NCBI RefSeq assembly: GCF_902148845.1
Contig: NC_043754.1
Location: 18,590,431 to 18,654,430 of the forward strand
DNA length: 64,000 bases
Source: Salarias fasciatus
Taxonomy: Eukaryota > Chordata > Actinopteri > Blenniiformes > Blenniidae
Reading direction: 5' to 3'
This document shows positions 1-12,659 of the stretch, piece by piece. Both the position numbers and the translations under genes were made by a program. Under the pieces are notes generated by a model. That model was not told the DNA's origin and searched no databases. It worked only from the letters and a program-made list of their open reading frames with translations. The first letter of the stretch is position 1; each line of letters starts with the position of its first letter.

Positions 1-321
1 CCCCGCTCAGCCTCAGAGGCGCACAGCGCGCCGCAGCTCCGCCACCAGTCAGAAGGACGCGCCGGTGCCAGAGCAGGGGGGCGGAAGAAAAGTGGCCCCG
101 GACCTCTCAGACGGTCTTTTCAGACGGACCGCGTGACAAACAGCACTGTGCACTTTTTTTTTTTGTTATTATTCTTACTTTTATTTTTGATTTTTTTGTG
201 GGATTCATGAGCGGATCCTGAAGCTGAACCTGCGGCTGTGTGCGCGCGCTGTGGAGGGGCGTGAAACAAGTTCACTCTGGGAATTTACGCACAGCCAGAA
301 GCTGGCCACGGGGGTCTGGGC
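1..321 (+). other. 5' UTR / promoter-proximal region of the nectin-like gene
   Basis: GC-rich stretch with several CpGs directly upstream of the first coding ATG at 322, interrupted by a T-rich segment at about 150-200. It reads as 5' UTR with flanking CpG-rich promoter DNA. No TATA box or transcription start can be fixed from the sequence. Confidence 0.45.
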
Positions 322-2606
322 ATGGAAAAGACTGGACTTTGGATATTCCTGATAACAACTTGTGTTATTTCAGGTAAGATGCTCCGCTTGGTAGATGACT
401 TTGTTGCTACGAATCAAGGAAAATATACTTTCTTTTTCTTAAACTGCACAAATGAACAACAGCAAACATTTTTTTGCACCAATCACTAGTCATCCACAGC
501 TCAACTCGAAACAACCAACCTTTTCTGACTGTTAATCTTGTCCTCACGAAACACAATTCACTATGTTTTTTACCTTCATTCAGGGATTGAGGGTATACAT
601 CCTTATTTAATACCAGATATCAATTATTCATCTGTGGGATTTAATTACTTTGAGGTTATTAAAGCTTTTACTGTTTATTGATCTGCTATCATGAATTATT
701 AATGCCAACATTGTTTTCTTGCAAGATCAGCTCTTTGGCTGTGTTATCATTATGAAGATTTTTATGTCAGTGGCAAAACCACCGTTGATGTGCTGGTTAT
801 AATAGTGTTTCAAACTGAGGTGGATACAGATTAGTTTTAGCTCAACAGTGATGTGTTGTTGGAATAGTTACAGTTTAAAAAAAAATCAGATTGACCAAAG
901 ATTTGATGAAGATAATGGTTTTGTAAACATCCAAAAGTATATGAGTACAGGATCAGAATTAATACATTGAGTTAGAAGTTAGTGTGCAGCTGTCTGTATG
1001 GTGTGTGTGTGTTTGAATGAATGGACTAACTTTTGCCTGGCTGTGACAGGTGCAGTGTGTAATCACACTAAGCTGCAGCCAAACATACAGCTTGCAGCAG
1101 AGTGGTGGCAGTGTAATAATGGAGGGTGGGGAGTGGTATACACATTACGCAATGACAAAAGCGATTGTGGCAGCATACGGATGTGCTGAGCTGCTGTGAC
1201 ATCTGCTGTGATTGCTTTTTTCACTCGGTCGGTGATAAAGCCGCCTTGTGTGAGCTGAGTAGTAATTTGCTGGTATGCATACATGTGTGTTTGTGTTATT
1301 AGTGAGTGTGAGGCCAAGCCATGTGTGTAGGATTGTCATGCTGAAGGACAGGGCAGTGGATTAGAGCTGTACAGAGAGCAGGAGGGTGCGAAAAAAAAAT
1401 GACTGCTGCCAAGTCCCGGCCTTCAGCATCCAGCTGATTCAGAGTCGGAGCACCTGTGCATCTGTCAGAGTCTGCTGGGGTGCCACCGGGCAGTGCTGGA
1501 TAACAAGGAGGTGGGCAGGGAAATCTGACACCCCCTTTCAAATAATTGCCAGTCTGTCATTTCAGTGTATATCTTATATTATATGACAGCTAAGCCATCA
1601 TCCATAATGGTCAGTGACTTGCACCCTATGCAGGACACAGTAACGTCTCTGCAGAGCTCCAGCAGTGTCTGTGTCTGGCTGTGTCGCCCAAAATGCATGA
1701 AAGAGAGACACCACAGGTCTACTCTTCCTGCTGCTGTCAGACTGTATATTCATCTCCATCACTGCTACTGGAGCTGTGCAAATGAACACTCGATTCTCTT
1801 TATGCAATACCTTTTTTTTTAACCTACAGGTGAAATTGAGTAAATTTCAACTGGCAGAGCATTCTACAGTATATTCATACATGTTTTTGATGGTCCGCTA
1901 TACTGCTGTGACTCCACGATCTATCCTATATGATAATAAATCTAACTCTATGAATCATCCTCCGCACCTTTCCAAGTGATCAATTAATGGCCCCCAACAA
2001 ACATTCCTCCTGACAATATTCTTCTGGTCATTGCTCCTTATAACGTCTCGTGATTTCTGGAATTCCGACACCCACAGTGTGTTGCTGTCGCATGCAGCCA
2101 GTGATGTGTTTTCCCCCTTTTTTTTGCATAAAAACTTTGAAATCCTCCTTTGCAGAGAGACACAGGAAAAGGCTGATTGAGACCGGCAGACAGACATCCT
2201 CATAAATTTTAACATAATCCAGAGTCCACAGCTGGAACACACAGACGCTACCCCACAGAAATAATCCAGCACAAACACACAGCCCTTCTGTCCTCTCTGC
2301 CTTTTGTCCGCCGCTTTTGTGAAGCTCTATCTCTCTCTCTCTCAAGAGTCTGCAAATGTGAGGCTCGCCCTTCTTCATCGCCTCTCAGTCAGTTGACCTT
2401 CCTCGCCGACGGTTTTCTTTATCTCGGTCCATCTCCATCTCTCCAGGCTTTGTGTTCTCCTCTCATGTTTCAAAACACATACAGCAGTTCTCATAATCCC
2501 GTGAGCTGCCCGCTGAACATGGGCCAAACCCACACTCCACGTTCCTGCAGTGCCACAGAGATTACACACCCACACACAGGCGCAAGCGGGGTGTGGGTGC
2601 ATAACT

Positions 2607-2640
<34 letters not shown>

Positions 2641-5600
2641 AACACAAGTGTCCACCCAGATCTCAATCAGAAACAATGAGAGATTATCATCGATTTAGGA
2701 GAAAAATGAAAAGAGAAGGATTTTTGTTTTGGTGCTTTTTAATCAGGACAAAAAAGGGAAAGGGACGCAAATAATTTGGTAAAGTGGATATACAAACACA
2801 GGTCCCTTGTTGGTCAAGATTTACTTATGAGCTGCCAGATTGTGCTTTTTTTTTTTGTTCTTTTTTTCTTCTTTTTAAAGGTTTGACTTAATAAATAAAG
2901 AGGTTTTGTGAATTGTCAGAGTCGGTTCCAGTAGAGGCTTTCAGCAGTGACAATGACTCGTCAGCTGAACCTTATGGAGTCCGTACAAAGTTATGCAATG
3001 GGAGGGTTTTAGTTCTGTGTGTTTTAGTGTGAGGGTCAAACAGTCTTCATCCTGCCACAGGTTTTTCCTGCATTTTGAAGACTAAAGACACGCTGGGTGT
3101 GTAATCCCAGATCAATCACAGATTTGATTTGATGGCCTAAAGATTAAGTTAATCTTCCTCCCTTTCTCGCTGTGTTTTTCATTTTCTCGTCCGACATGAG
3201 GTCGGGTTTTTCTTCTGGTGGAGAAGTAAGTGAATCTGAAGGAAGATGATGTCTTTTCTGTGCTACAGGAAGAACATTGCAGATTATAGGAGTATTTTTT
3301 TTTATTATGATTATATGAAGCGCCACTTCCAGATTTATGTTTAATCCAACACGTTCATTGTTTTGTGTTCTAGTTCGTTTTTTTTCTTCCATCCTTCAAA
3401 AGTTACCTAATATTTCACGTTCATTTGACTTCTGATGCTGTAATAAACAACATTTCCTTGCCTTCACTCATTGTTTTCCTCAAAATATCAATTTATTTTG
3501 TTCTCTCGTAGGACTCAAATGATTAAAAAGCTAATTTCATGAGCTTCTAGGCAAGCATAGCAACGTAGACCACTCTGTGCGAACTGGAAGGAAATTCAAT
3601 ACTGTCATTCAATTTCCAGATAATTTACTGAGAAAAGAAAATCTTCTAATAGATTTTCTGACATGTGTCGCATACAGCTTGTATCACATTTTTACTGATT
3701 CATATTTTTGTTGAAGACACTTCTAAAGAAAGATAGAACTGCACAGGTATTTTGTGGGTTAGCCTAAATGTACTTTTTTGATCACTGTGTAACGAAACAG
3801 TCCCTGATTCCAGTAGGGTTAGACATCCAGGGGGCGTTATTTTTCTGACGTAGTACAGAAACACCTGCTACTTCCTCTTCGCCTCACAAAGAAGCAAATG
3901 TTAAAATTAGATTGTCGCATAATGGCGGACACAGGCAGAGGATGTCCACTCAGGGCACTAACAAAAAACCCATAGCTTCACGCTGTCTTACTCCTCCACT
4001 TCTTGCATGCTGCACATTCAAGTGCGAAACAATATTCCCATTGTTTGGTTCCGTTCTCATGGCCGCCTCTTGCCCGCTCATGCTGCTGTTTATGGATCAT
4101 TGTCCTACTACTGGCTACTGAGGTCATTTCCCATGGTCCGAACAATGGAAGAATGTGAGTGGACGCAGCCGAAGGGAGGAAGGTGGGAGAAATGTGGGGC
4201 AGATGAAACGTGAAAGTGTGGATGTCACAGGCGGAGCTTCTCCATCTGCTCTGGCTTCACCTCCAGGCTCTAATCAGCTCAGTGAGAGAGCCCAGCAGGG
4301 GGGAGACTCAGTGGGATGGGTATGTGTGTGTTTGGAAGAAAACAAACAAGTGAAAGGTATTTAGACTTTAAAATGTAATCCAGTTGATGAAATATGGACT
4401 ACTAAAAACTAAGGCGCATATTGTTATAGAAACAGCCACCAAACAATAAATCTGATCATGGTTAAACTCTTTTTATAAGAAAGAATGATTCACATCAAGG
4501 TGCTTCAGTCATTTTCACAAATTACACATAAACCACAGACTGTCATGAAGCACAAAGGAAACACAAAATGAACTATTTTTTCCCTTCAGAACAGTAAAAA
4601 CACACATGGACAAACAATTAAAATGTTTGAATCTATGTGATCCCAGCAAAAATGTCTTTTTGGTGCTGAGCTTCCCATACACACAGCAGCAAATGCACCA
4701 AATGTAGATTCTCTTTGATATCCTAAATGCTGTAATCTACTAACACCAGTGGCTCGCTTTCATCCCTGTGACCCACACCCACACACACCCAATACATTTA
4801 TGAAAATATATATAACAAGCACGTAAAGTCATTCAGTAGAAATATATTAAACTTAATGATATTAAAAAAGACATATGGTTCAGGTTGTCAGCTTGGTCAT
4901 TATTCATTATTTAATGTCCTTGCAAAGCTTTTTGCACATGTTCGCGTGCACAAAAGCATATTAAATGCTTTTTTTTCCTGCAGGAAATGTCGTGACCAAA
5001 TAAATCTGTCAAAGACACACATTAATAGAATGTCTATCTTAAGCTTTGTTCGGTGCTTTGGTCTCTCAGGTGATGAGAAATGAGGCACATGATCTCATTT
5101 CCCTGTGGATTTTTATACGCTTGTTTGTTAAAAAAGAAAAAAGCAGTATTCAAACTCAAGATCAACCCTTTTTTTCCTCCCCGGTGCTTTCCAGGTCTAA
5201 AAGCCAAAGCTGACCCTGCTGGCATTTAAAGAGTACACAGTGGCATTTTAGCTCAACAGAATAAACTTTTGTTCATGGAGTGGGAAACGCCTGGTGCCGC
5301 AGGGCTGCCGTCCTCCGTGGCTCGGACGTGACCGAGGCTCGTTATCAGGGTTTGTGCAGAGCTTCACGATGACATATTTAAGGTGCGCTGGAGTGGGAAG
5401 ACATTACAGCCATGCAGGATCAGATGTGCCCACCTCTGGCTTATAGCGTTTGATGTGATTTAATGTTGATACAGTTTCAAGTGAAACAATAAAAAGTTAC
5501 ATAGAATTGGTTTTATTTTGTTCTACGTTTCTTTGCTGAAATGAAAAAAAGACTGAATCAGTGGTTTCCCATGATGCTTAAAACGCCATTTAACATTAAA

Positions 5601-8600
5601 TCTGAACAGGTGGTGCCAGTGTGGCATCCTTTAACTTATAGCCATATTTATGTTGTAGGGTATGTTTTTAATATAGTTTCAGTCCCAGCTTACATCCAGA
5701 TCAGTGGGATCACTGGGATTAAACAAGATATACCGCGGTGTATCATCGGCACAGCAGCGCTGCAGAAACAATGTGGTAGCAGTAACGCAGAGTTCAAGAC
5801 TGGACAGAGAATTAACCCCAGGTCACACCACTCATCAAGCTTTGTCTAAGCCTATCAGTCGGTGGACAGACAGTCCCTCTGGGCTGTGAGGGGCTTATGG
5901 CTTCATTCTGACTAGTTATTAGTCTGAATTTATAATTACTCTAACAACAAACATAAAATATAGTTTTTCAGCTTTTTGTTCGAATTTATAAAGAATGGTG
6001 CTTTGCAGCCCCTACACTTCATTTGCTTATTGAACGTCTGACATTGCCTTGAATTTCTCTCATAGATTCACAACCCAGAGAAATGAGTGTGTGAATAAAC
6101 AGGCAGCCTGATCATCGTGCGCTCTGTGTTCGCTCACCCCAGCCCCGTCACCCTGAATTGGATAAAGCATTATAAACGATGGACGGATAGATAATATTAG
6201 TTAATTGCGGAAGCTGCCTGTTTTTTGCTGTTGTTTTGTAGCTCACCTCAGGCTGGCTGTTGTTGCTATCAGGTTTTTTTTGTTTGTTGTTTCTCTGCAT
6301 TTTTTCAGAACTGAAAAAATATGTGCATGCCACTGCATTTTCCACGGTTAACATGCAACTTTTGACTTAATGATCTTAGTGCAAATCCTTCATTTATATA
6401 CAGTTCATGCTAACTATGGTAGGCAGAACCAGAAACAGTGTCCAAATAGCCCAACAATTCAGTGATGAAACGTACAAACATTTCCAATAAAATTGTTCTG
6501 TAAAGTGCAACTGTTTTGATCATAAAACAGACACATAGACATTTTAATGCCCATCTGAACTTTGCATATAAAGTTGTGTGAATGTAATTTGTGGTTTTCA
6601 TCAAAATCTTATTGATTCAATTATTTCAGTGTGTCAATACTTGTTTAAAATCTATATTTCTTAATTGCACATTTTAACAGTGACGCAAAACTATTCATAT
6701 TTTTAGAAGCGTCATTATTGTCAACAATCTATCCATCCATCCATTTTTTTTTTTGACTACCCTGGTGACCTCCACCTGGAAACGTTTGACAGTACCCCGG
6801 AAGCCTCGAGCCCTGCCTCCTTGTAAGAGAGACATGTCCTCCGGGTTCAGGAGATCCTCCGACTCGTCCCTCCACTTTCAGAGGATATCCTCATTCGAGG
6901 TCAGAGGATGTCCTCTCATGCTAAGCACAGCATGAGAAAGACCCCTCCGACCCCTCCCGAGCCATCAGATGGTGCCTCAGAACCACAGATTTGGCTTCTG
7001 GAACCACTACAGATGCAGACACCTGTCTGCTGAGTCCAGAGTCCAATGAGCCAACCAGGCTGACAGCTTCCCATTGATTGGACAGATGTACAATGAGGGA
7101 TACTGAAAATGAATTTTTTTATGCATCATATATTAATTTTGAAAAAATACATTGATTCTTCAGGAAATCTATTTCCAAAATGTGATTTTGCTTTGCTTTA
7201 TTTCTGGCTGACACATGTAAACACACGTGACTCCTGCACGCTCGGTGGGCGTGGCTCCGCTGTGGATTTGCTAAAGGGGATCAGTAAGTCAGTGGGAACA
7301 GTAGCCAAACAAATCATGCTTATTTATACCTCACTCTAATCCGTAACCTTTGACCCGGGCTCACCTCTCATGCTGCTAGAATGTATCACCTCTGACAGCT
7401 CAGCTCGCCTCATAAGCCGGGCACAGTGCGCTGAGCGTGAGCGGAGCGTGCCAGTCCGACGCTGCCAGCACGTGTTTTTCTGTGTGGGATTGTGTGCCTG
7501 CGTGTCGTGGGTGAGAGCGTTTTTCCTGTCTTTGACTCATGCGCTTCTCGTCCAGGGATAAATGGACAGACGGTGGAAATGGACGACGGGAAGTCGGGGT
7601 ACGTCGGGTCAAAGGTGGATCTCCGCTGTCGGTTCATCAACAGCTTCCCGCCCGTCAAGATCTCCCAGGTATTGGTCTGCATGATCAACCATGAACAGAG
7701 CGTGAAAGCATAATAAATCAGCTGGAATGAATGATTTATTTTGCATTCATAAAATAGCCTTTAAATCAGTGAAAACACCAGCAGTGTGTTCATTTCTGAT
7801 TTGTTTTTGCTGCCCACAGATACACTTCAGACAGAATCATTCCATCATTTATTTAGACGAGAGAAAAATGAAAGAACCAGTGAGCAGCCAGGTTTTCAAA
7901 GGAAAAATCCAATGTGCTCCTGAGTTCCTGACCTTCTTCTGATTTTTAGAGTTTTTTACACTTTGTAGTATAGTGTATATTTTTTTTATGGCAGTGAAAT
8001 ATCAAAATAAGTCATAGTTAAATCCGACCAGTCTAAACCTGTAGGTGATATATATATTTTTATGTGCACATGCCGAAAAATAATTTTAAAAAACAGTAGA
8101 TTTTGATGATTTATTCACCCGTATGTTACCTGTGAAGTTAAATGTTCTCTTCAGCTGCTCTATTTTACACAGGAGCAACATGAAACAGCATCAAATCACT
8201 GGGTAAACGGTCAATAATACACTTCAGTAGCAGAAGTGTGTTTAAAAATAATCATCCCTTTAGCGTTATTGCTATCACTGAAAAGTGGTGTAACACTGAT
8301 AAAAGTATTGACTTCTGTCTAGATGACTTTGATTTGAGATGTATGAAAGGAGAAAATAAAACAGGGGCGGCGTTGGTTGTCTTGTATACTAACAGATCTG
8401 TCAAAATACGTGATGATAACAGATCTGGCATTAGCAATAGATGGAACAATGGAATGTTTAACAATAAAGATTCACAATGAAAACAAGGTAAATATAAGCC
8501 ATATATATATCGATATAGAAATTTTCAGTGACTGGATGGAGGAATTATTTTTCTCTACAAAGCAAAAAAAAACATAATTGATCTCTGGCAACTTCAATAT

Positions 8601-10690
8601 TGATCTGCTGAATCTAACTAAATTGAAAATTGTTGATAACTTCATGGACGCAATACACAGTATGTCCCTGTACCCAACAATAATGAAGCCAAGCAAAATA
8701 ACATCATATAGTGCCGTCAGTGGCCTGCTTGTATGCCAGATGTCAGGCTTCTTCTCACCACCGTCGCCTCCTCTGGTCTCTCCGAAGGTAACATGGCAGA
8801 AGCTGGTGAACGGCACCAAGCAGAACGTGGCCATCGCCAATCCGTCCCTGGGCGTGTCGGTGGCGCCGCCCTACAGGGACCGGGTCATCTTCAAAAACGG
8901 CGCGGTCAGACGGAGAACTCCCAATCTGGAGGACACCACCATCACCTTCTCCTCGCTGCGCCTCGCGGACGAGGCCACCTACATCTGCGAATACACCACC
9001 TTCCCCGCGGGGAACCGAGAGAACACTGTCAACCTGACCGTCCACGGTGAGGCGGACATGTCGAGAAATGGACGATTACATGTCAAAGATAGGAAATAAA
9101 CATTTTAAAGATTAATTTATAGATAAATGCACATGATGAACAAACAGTTGCATGGTTTGAGTGCTCTCCTCATAGGTTTTCCCGTTATTACTTTAAAAGG
9201 TTCATCAGTAAGGATTTTGCATGTGTGAGGTTACAAACTGAAAACAACTTTTCGCTTCAATAATTTAACTTTTTTTCAACACACTAGATTATTCGTTTAT
9301 TATGTATTTTATGTGCTGATTTTTTTTTGTTCATTTGATTTTCTTAGTTCGTCCAACAACTCAGATGAGTCTGTCCACACCAACTCTGGTGGCTCGCTCG
9401 TCCAACCTGAAAACCCCGGTGGCCACCTGTGTCTCTGCCAACGGGAAGCCAGCTGGGACCATCAGGTGTGTGTGTGTGTGTGTGTGTGTGTGTTAGATCT
9501 GAATCTTTCCTGGCATGCAGCACTTGAACGTTGCATGTAACTCGTTAGAACATTGACTCCACTTTCACCGCGCTCACATCCGTGTGTGTCCTCCTGTCAC
9601 GCTCTGAGCAGGTGGGAGACGAGGGTCCCTGGAGAAGTGACCACCAGAGAGTTCAGAAACTCCGATGGGACGATCACGGTTCAGAGCGACTACATCCTCG
9701 TGCCCAGCAAAGAAACACACAAGGAGACGCTCACCTGTGTCACGTCGTACAACGAGGAGGTCTACACAGACAGCGTGACCCTCGACATCCAGTGTACGTT
9801 CCTCCCTCATGCCCAACAGCATTCACAGAGTGAGATCAAGTGTTGTAATACGAACACAAAGTGAGCTTTTTTTGCGCGTGTGCATCAGATGAGCCAGATG
9901 TTTCCGTGGACGGATACGACGGAAACTGGTATCTGAATCGTGAGAACGTCCAGCTGTCCTGCCAGGCCGACGCCAACCCGGCCGTCTCTCTGTATCAGTG
10001 GAGACTGTGAGTACAGCTTCTTCTTCATGAGACGCAGTGTGACAAAGTATTATTCAAAGTATTAATCTTAAGACACCGAACAGCAAATGATAGATTTGTT
10101 TTTTTCTGTACAAGCAAAACTATATTTTTGTGTTACTTATTACCATTATTATTGCCGTCGGTTCCTGAAATGCTGTCACAAACAAAGCAGTATATTTTAG
10201 TAGGAAGTCATTACAGTCTGTCTGTGTTGTTCATGCACCCTGCACTGTGCATAAACAGGCCATTTTCACAGGTCTTGCATTAAAAGAAAGACACCAGATT
10301 TAATGTTATGAGATGGAGGAGCCTTTAATTTAAGAAAGAGAATAAAAATCCCCTTCATATTTGAATTACCAGCTCTTTGAACGTGGCAAAACCCATAAAG
10401 TAACTGTCATTCTGACTTCCTCGGGACCAAATTATGACAGAGCACGTCTACTGCAAGGAATCATGAGTGTGATGGACGCAAATTCAATAAAGACGACTCT
10501 TTCTGTGTCTGTAATGTCAATAAATGTGCATTTGATATATTTTTTCAGGAGATTGCCTTGTGGGCTGCTAAGTATGATTTCGGCCTCATTTCCAGACTTG
10601 GTCGACATTCATTTGCCTTATTCAGCTTTAAATTAGGAACATGTTCGGTGTCAGTGCTCCGGTCTGTTAAAGCAACAGAAAATGTCATCG

Positions 10691-10727
<37 letters not shown>

Positions 10728-11961
10728 CCCACAGGATTAATGGATCCATACCAAGCAATGCTGAGATCCGAGACAACGTCCTCACCTTTAAAGGGCCGGT
10801 CACGTACGACCTGCAGGGAACGTATGTGTGTGACGCAACAAACAGCATTGGGACACGGTCGGCCTCTGTGGAGGTCAGCGTTTTAGGTACGGTCGCCTCA
10901 ATTCGTCTCACTTTCAGTGATGTTTCTCGTTCTAGATCTGAATTTGTGAACTTGTGAATTAAATGAAGTGTTTTCATACTTTTTCTTTTACATTTCCAGT
11001 ATTACCCCTCAATATGACTCTTTCATTTTTTTTTTTTTTCCTCTACAGAAAAACCTCTACCACAGATTGCTACAAGTGATGTGATCAGTGTGATTGCCTT
11101 ACTGCTGGCTGCTGGAGTGCTCATGGGCATAACTATCACAGTCCTGGTGCTGAAAATAAGAAGTAGAAAAAGCAACTCCTCGTACGTGAAAAAGGCCATT
11201 ATGGCTCCATCCAGTGCTTTACCTATCTATGCAATGTGTGTCTTCATTATTTCTTTAATTCTTTGCTTTTCTCTTTCATCAGAAGAGATTCTCCCTCCAA
11301 GAAACTGTCACAGCCTGTAAGAAAAAGACCAGCAGATGACATCCAGGTAGGCTGATTTGATTTTGCATGCTGCATATTTAAAGATGCACTGGTCCATACC
11401 CATAATCAGACTGCAATCAAAAGAGACTTCTGTGTGAGCCTGTGGAGAAATCACAGGTCTGTAATGCCATTAGTGTCGCTCAGCCTCACAGTGGTTGAAG
11501 CTATTCAAGATTAGCATTTGCATAATTTCACTTGTATAATATGCATAGATTTTATGCAGAATTTGTCAAAGGTGAGCATGGGTGTTCTATATTCTGTTAT
11601 GTTAATGCTGTTTAGTCTTTATTATTCCTCTGTCATTTCTCCACAGCATTCAGGCCGGTTTTATGAAGAGCTTCCAAACACGGCAGACTATGTGAGCTAC
11701 AGACTGGCCTGTAACAAGGAAGACTACCCGGAGCCCTACTCCCCTCCGATCAACCCCCCTCTGTCCTTCCTGCCCCAGCACCCCTACCACGCCTCACAGC
11801 CGACGCCTGCGACCAGCAGCAGCAGCGGCGCCACGTCGAAGAACACCTTCTCTCCTCCTTCGCACGCCACGGCCATCTTCAAGTACCCGTCCGTGCCGGG
11901 CCTGTCCTCCCCTCCGCCAGGAGTGGCGCCGTACACTTTCCCCAAAGAGCAGTACGTCTGA
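322..11961 (+). CDS. nectin1: Nectin-1-like cell adhesion receptor (V + 2 C2 Ig domains, TM, PDZ ligand)
   Basis: Calcium-independent Ig-superfamily adhesion molecule of adherens junctions. Coding exons: 322-373, 7556-7668, 8788-9046, 9348-9465, 9612-9793, 9889-10006, 10735-10886, 11049-11181, 11283-11346 and 11647-11961, giving 501 aa. A signal peptide (about 1-17) is followed by a V-set domain (18-141; contains VTWQK, NVAI.NPS.GVSV, YICEYTTFPAGNRE), a C2 domain (142-241; VATCVSANGKP, LVPSKETH) and a second C2 domain (242-331; VDGYDGNWYL, YVCDATNSIGTRS). A hydrophobic TM segment lies near 340-365. The tail ends KEQYV, which fits the E/A-x-Y-V afadin PDZ ligand of nectins. The V domain resembles mammalian nectin-1 more than nectin-2, -3 or -4, but the Pro/Ser-rich tail is unlike nectin-1 alpha, so the paralogue is less certain than the family. 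Oddities: the V domain is split by an intron after KISQ, and the exon 4 donor opens a GT repeat. Confidence 0.87.
2609..2638. repeat. (CA)n microsatellite
   Basis: About 15 uninterrupted CA units inside intron 1 of the nectin-like gene. Confidence 0.95.
6105..6192. repeat. Fragment of an abundant teleost interspersed repeat (3' end type)
   Basis: The end reads CTGAATTGGATAAAGC followed by a GGACGGATAGAT tail. This matches the end of the very common fish repeat whose consensus finishes with TTGGATAAGCGG and GGATGG units. Only this end piece is recognisable. Confidence 0.5.
8226..8745 (+). mobile_element. Degenerate non-LTR retrotransposon fragment (APE endonuclease region)
   Basis: Two open stretches on + resemble the apurinic-type endonuclease of LINEs. 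The first, about 8238-8480, has VIAITEKWCN, the counterpart of the TETWL motif. The second, about 8578-8715, has SGNFNIDLL, the counterpart of GDFNIDL, followed by a YPTIMKPSKIT block like the usual P.ITKPTRIT. No reverse transcriptase or 3' tail is present, so this is a 5' internal scrap. It ends within about 60 bp of the nectin exon at 8788. Clade (L2/CR1/Jockey type) cannot be decided by eye. Confidence 0.7.
9466..9493. repeat. (GT)14 tract forming a splice donor
   Basis: Nectin exon 4 ends ATCAG at 9465 and the intron begins directly with a run of GT units. The donor is therefore the first repeat unit. Confidence 0.85.
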
Positions 11962-12631
11962 GGAAGCACGCCGCGCGCTGGAAAAGCATCGTTTTAGCCC
12001 AGCTGGACTGTCGGCCAGCAGCTCCGCACCGCATGCGTCACTGTGGACAGCTCCGAAGGTCCTCTGGAGGACCGCTGCAGCTCTGTGTTGTCGGACTAAA
12101 GTCCAGTTTTGAAACAAGTTCTCTCTTTCTCTCCGTCTTGTATCATGATATGTACTTTGTGAAAAGGAAAATCTCTGCAGCAGGTTGACGTTTTAAGTTT
12201 GAGGGCGGTCAAGTTAAAGATAATTGACTTTAAGATGAAAAATGTGGATCAAGTCAGACGAAGCAGGAGTCCCTCTTAAAGTGGCGGGCTCCTTATTTCT
12301 TTTTTTTTTTTTTCAAAAGAGGAAAACAAGTTAAACAAAATACCATTTCATGCTTCTTTGATGCCCCTCTCTGTATCCTGTGTTGTACACGCTGACGGTC
12401 TCTTTACTGAGGAGCAGCAGATGGATGTTAACTCCTGATTCAATGTACTTCTTTGACTGTCCTTGTATTTTGTATCCTTTACCTTTTTTTTTTTTTTTTT
12501 GTAAAGAAACAAGAACATTTTTATTTACCAATGACATTTTTGTGGAAATTGTTGTTTTTATTTGTGGTATTTGTTTGTTTTAGTATTCATTGACACTGGC
12601 TGTTGGATGAACTTTGAATTTTTAGCACTGA

Positions 12632-12637
12632 AATAAA
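12632..12637 (+). terminator. Poly(A) signal AATAAA of the nectin-like gene
   Basis: AATAAA about 670 nt after the stop codon at 11959-11961. The 3' UTR between contains T-rich runs (12299-12314, 12486-12500). Confidence 0.7.
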
Positions 12638-12659
12638 AATGATTATGTAAACTAATGTT

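Larger units (their letters stand above)
374..7555 (+). other. Large first intron of the nectin-like gene (7.2 kb)
   Basis: I find no convincing exon here. It holds a CA microsatellite (2609-2638), a fragment of a common teleost interspersed repeat ending near 6192, and a second unassigned repeat-like stretch at about 6729-7092 that starts with ATCCATCC units. The short open frames have no family signature. A long first intron after the signal-peptide exon is usual for nectin genes. Confidence 0.6.

Noticed and set aside
8578-9099. Apparent 173-codon protein joining LINE and Ig sequence
   Set aside because: The first half is LINE endonuclease debris and the second is nectin exon 3 with a good AG acceptor at 8787. 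The continuous frame is probably chance.
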